6,623 nucleotides of DNA from Candidatus Martarchaeota archaeon (GTDB lineage Archaea; Micrarchaeota; Micrarchaeia; Micrarchaeales; Micrarchaeaceae). The first letter of the stretch is position 1. Each line of letters opens with the position of its first letter. The stretch spans positions 1 through 6,623 of the forward strand of contig JAMCYB010000005.1 in NCBI GenBank assembly GCA_023474385.1, read 5' to 3'. Shown in pieces: positions 5,650 to 6,623 of the stretch. The notes below the pieces were generated by a model, which was not told the DNA's origin, did no database searches, and worked only from the letters and a program-made list of their open reading frames with translations. Made by a program: the position numbers and the translations under genes.

Positions 5650-6623
5650 CTATTTCGCTCTGCCTTCGAGCTCTGTCTTTTCCTTTGCCAAGTCAAGTAG
5701 GCGCTTGTATGCCGGGGGGTGTGTGGCGAAGGCCCCGTTTATAAGCCCCCACACGTTCTTCTTCGAATCCTTGGCTTCCTGCACGAACTTGTCTATGTCA
5801 AGGTCAGGCAGAAGGTCCTTTATCTCCTTCATGTGGTTCTTTATGTCGCGTATGTCCTTGTCCGAATTGAAATAGTCCACTATGTAGAACGACCTTGCCA
5901 CTGTGGAGTCCTTTGCAGCGTTAGCAGTGCCTACGTTGCTAGTTGTTATCTTGACCAGCGAGCTCGCAAGATATTCGGGGTGCTTAGTATATGCCGCGGA
6001 ATAGCTGTCGGCATACGATTCCCTGGTGCGCGATAGCGACATCATGAAGAGCTGCGCGATTATGTACACGACGAATGCGAGCAGGCCGAAAAGCATAAGG
6101 TACGAAGCCGAATTGTTCCTGCTGTCCATGCCCCCGAAGATGCTCGAGAAGAACATGCTCTGCGCTATTATATATGCAAGCATTGGCACGAATGCCACAA
6201 CGGTCATCACTGCAACGTCATTGTGCTTCAGATGGCCTATCTCGTGGGCAAGAACGGCCTTAAGCTCGTCGGCATTGAGCACCTGCAGCAGGCCTTCGTG
6301 CACGACAAGCGTCGCGCTCTTCCTAGTCCTTCCGAAGACGAAAGCGTTGGGCTCCTTGTATGGCGCTATTGCTATTTTAGGAACTGGAACGCCGGCATCC
6401 TTCGCCAGCGTTTCAACTGTAGTATGGAGGTTGGGGTACTCGTCCTTGCCTATGTAGCGCAGCTTCGACGCCATCTTCATAATCTCAGGCGATATGTACC
6501 ATTGTAGAAGGAAGAAGCCCGCAGCAACTGCGATTATCAGGTATAGGCCTGCGCCGAAATAGAGCATTATGGCGTAGATTATGGCAAAGCCTACTGCGAA
6601 TATGAGTATGAGAGTTACATACA
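5650..6623 (-). CDS. htpX: HtpX-like membrane zinc metalloprotease, 5' end outside window
   Basis: HtpX (peptidase M48) degrades misfolded membrane proteins from the cytoplasmic side. The zinc site is HEIGH (His 108 and 112, counted from the Met encoded at 6567-6565), with the third ligand Glu183 in SRTRESYAD. Near the C terminus ATHPPAYKRL is the family's THPP motif. Hydrophobic segments lie at about 118-140 and 155-177. The frame stays open upstream of the ATG at 6567 to the window edge and reads as a further hydrophobic helix (YVTLILIFAVGFAIIYAI), followed by a second (about residues 7-23). HtpX normally begins with two N-terminal membrane helices, so I infer that the start lies beyond 6623 and that 6567 is an internal Met. 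At least 323 residues are visible. The gene converges on trm5 with a 4-base gap. Confidence 0.93.
   Translation of the reverse strand, partial: YVTLILIFAVGFAIIYAIMLYFGAGLYLIIAVAAGFFLLQWYISPEIMKMASKLRYIGKDEYPNLHTTVETLAKDAGVPVPKIAIAPYKEPNAFVFGRTRKSATLVVHEGLLQVLNADELKAVLAHEIGHLKHNDVAVMTVVAFVPMLAYIIAQSMFFSSIFGGMDSRNNSASYLMLFGLLAFVVYIIAQLFMMSLSRTRESYADSYSAAYTKHPEYLASSLVKITTSNVGTANAAKDSTVARSFYIVDYFNSDKDIRDIKNHMKEIKDLLPDLDIDKFVQEAKDSKKNVWGLINGAFATHPPAYKRLLDLAKEKTELEGRAK

Noticed and set aside
6026..6457. + strand frame of 143 codons opposite htpX
   Set aside because: htpX on the - strand has all catalytic residues in frame; this frame has no recognisable domain or initiation signal.
1..6623. CRISPR array, insertion sequence, prophage or toxin-antitoxin system
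   Set aside because: No regularly spaced direct repeats, terminal inverted repeats with transposase, or recognisable defence or toxin genes were seen on either strand.

Overview
The window is archaeal. It encodes an archaeal-type Spt5/NusG, an archaeal-length ribosomal protein uL11, a Trm5-family tRNA m1G37 methyltransferase and a membrane HtpX protease. TTTATATA or TTTAAATA boxes sit at archaeal spacing upstream of starts, and the tRNA gene has no encoded CCA. Arginine is often AGG and isoleucine often ATA, and base composition is near balanced with AT-rich intergenic gaps. The lineage cannot be fixed from one window; a small-genome group such as Micrarchaeota is only a guess.

Layout, left to right. 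An intronless tRNA-Val(CAC) on the + strand (53-124) converges on thymidylate kinase (tmk, 717-139, - strand). Upstream of tmk on the same strand lies an 80-base gap with a terminator-like element whose arms can also refold into two other hairpins. Next comes a 646-residue, soluble, helix-rich coiled-coil protein that I do not recognise (2738-798, -), with its own TTTAAATA box and GGTG ribosome binding site. A 140-base gap separates it from a three-gene - strand unit, spt5 - rpl11 - HhH/Fe-S DNA glycosylase (4509-2879). In this unit rpl11 follows spt5 by 15 bases, and the glycosylase start overlaps the rpl11 stop as ATGA. A divergent promoter region (about 4510-4607) separates spt5 from trm5 on the + strand (4608-5645). 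Trm5 converges, with a 4-base gap, on htpX (- strand, 5650 to beyond the right edge). The visible htpX frame has no stop up to base 6623, so its true start lies outside the window.

Most of the content is information processing: transcription elongation (Spt5), the ribosomal stalk base (uL11), tRNA (tRNA-Val, Trm5), dTTP supply (Tmk) and DNA base repair (glycosylase), plus membrane protein quality control (HtpX). The items most worth a second look are the unrecognised coiled-coil protein, the alternative-fold RNA element before tmk, the glycosylase that carries Glu where endonuclease III has its catalytic Lys and is translationally coupled to uL11, and a Pro in place of the expected Asn in the Trm5 N-x-P motif. 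I saw no CRISPR array, insertion sequence, phage or toxin-antitoxin gene.
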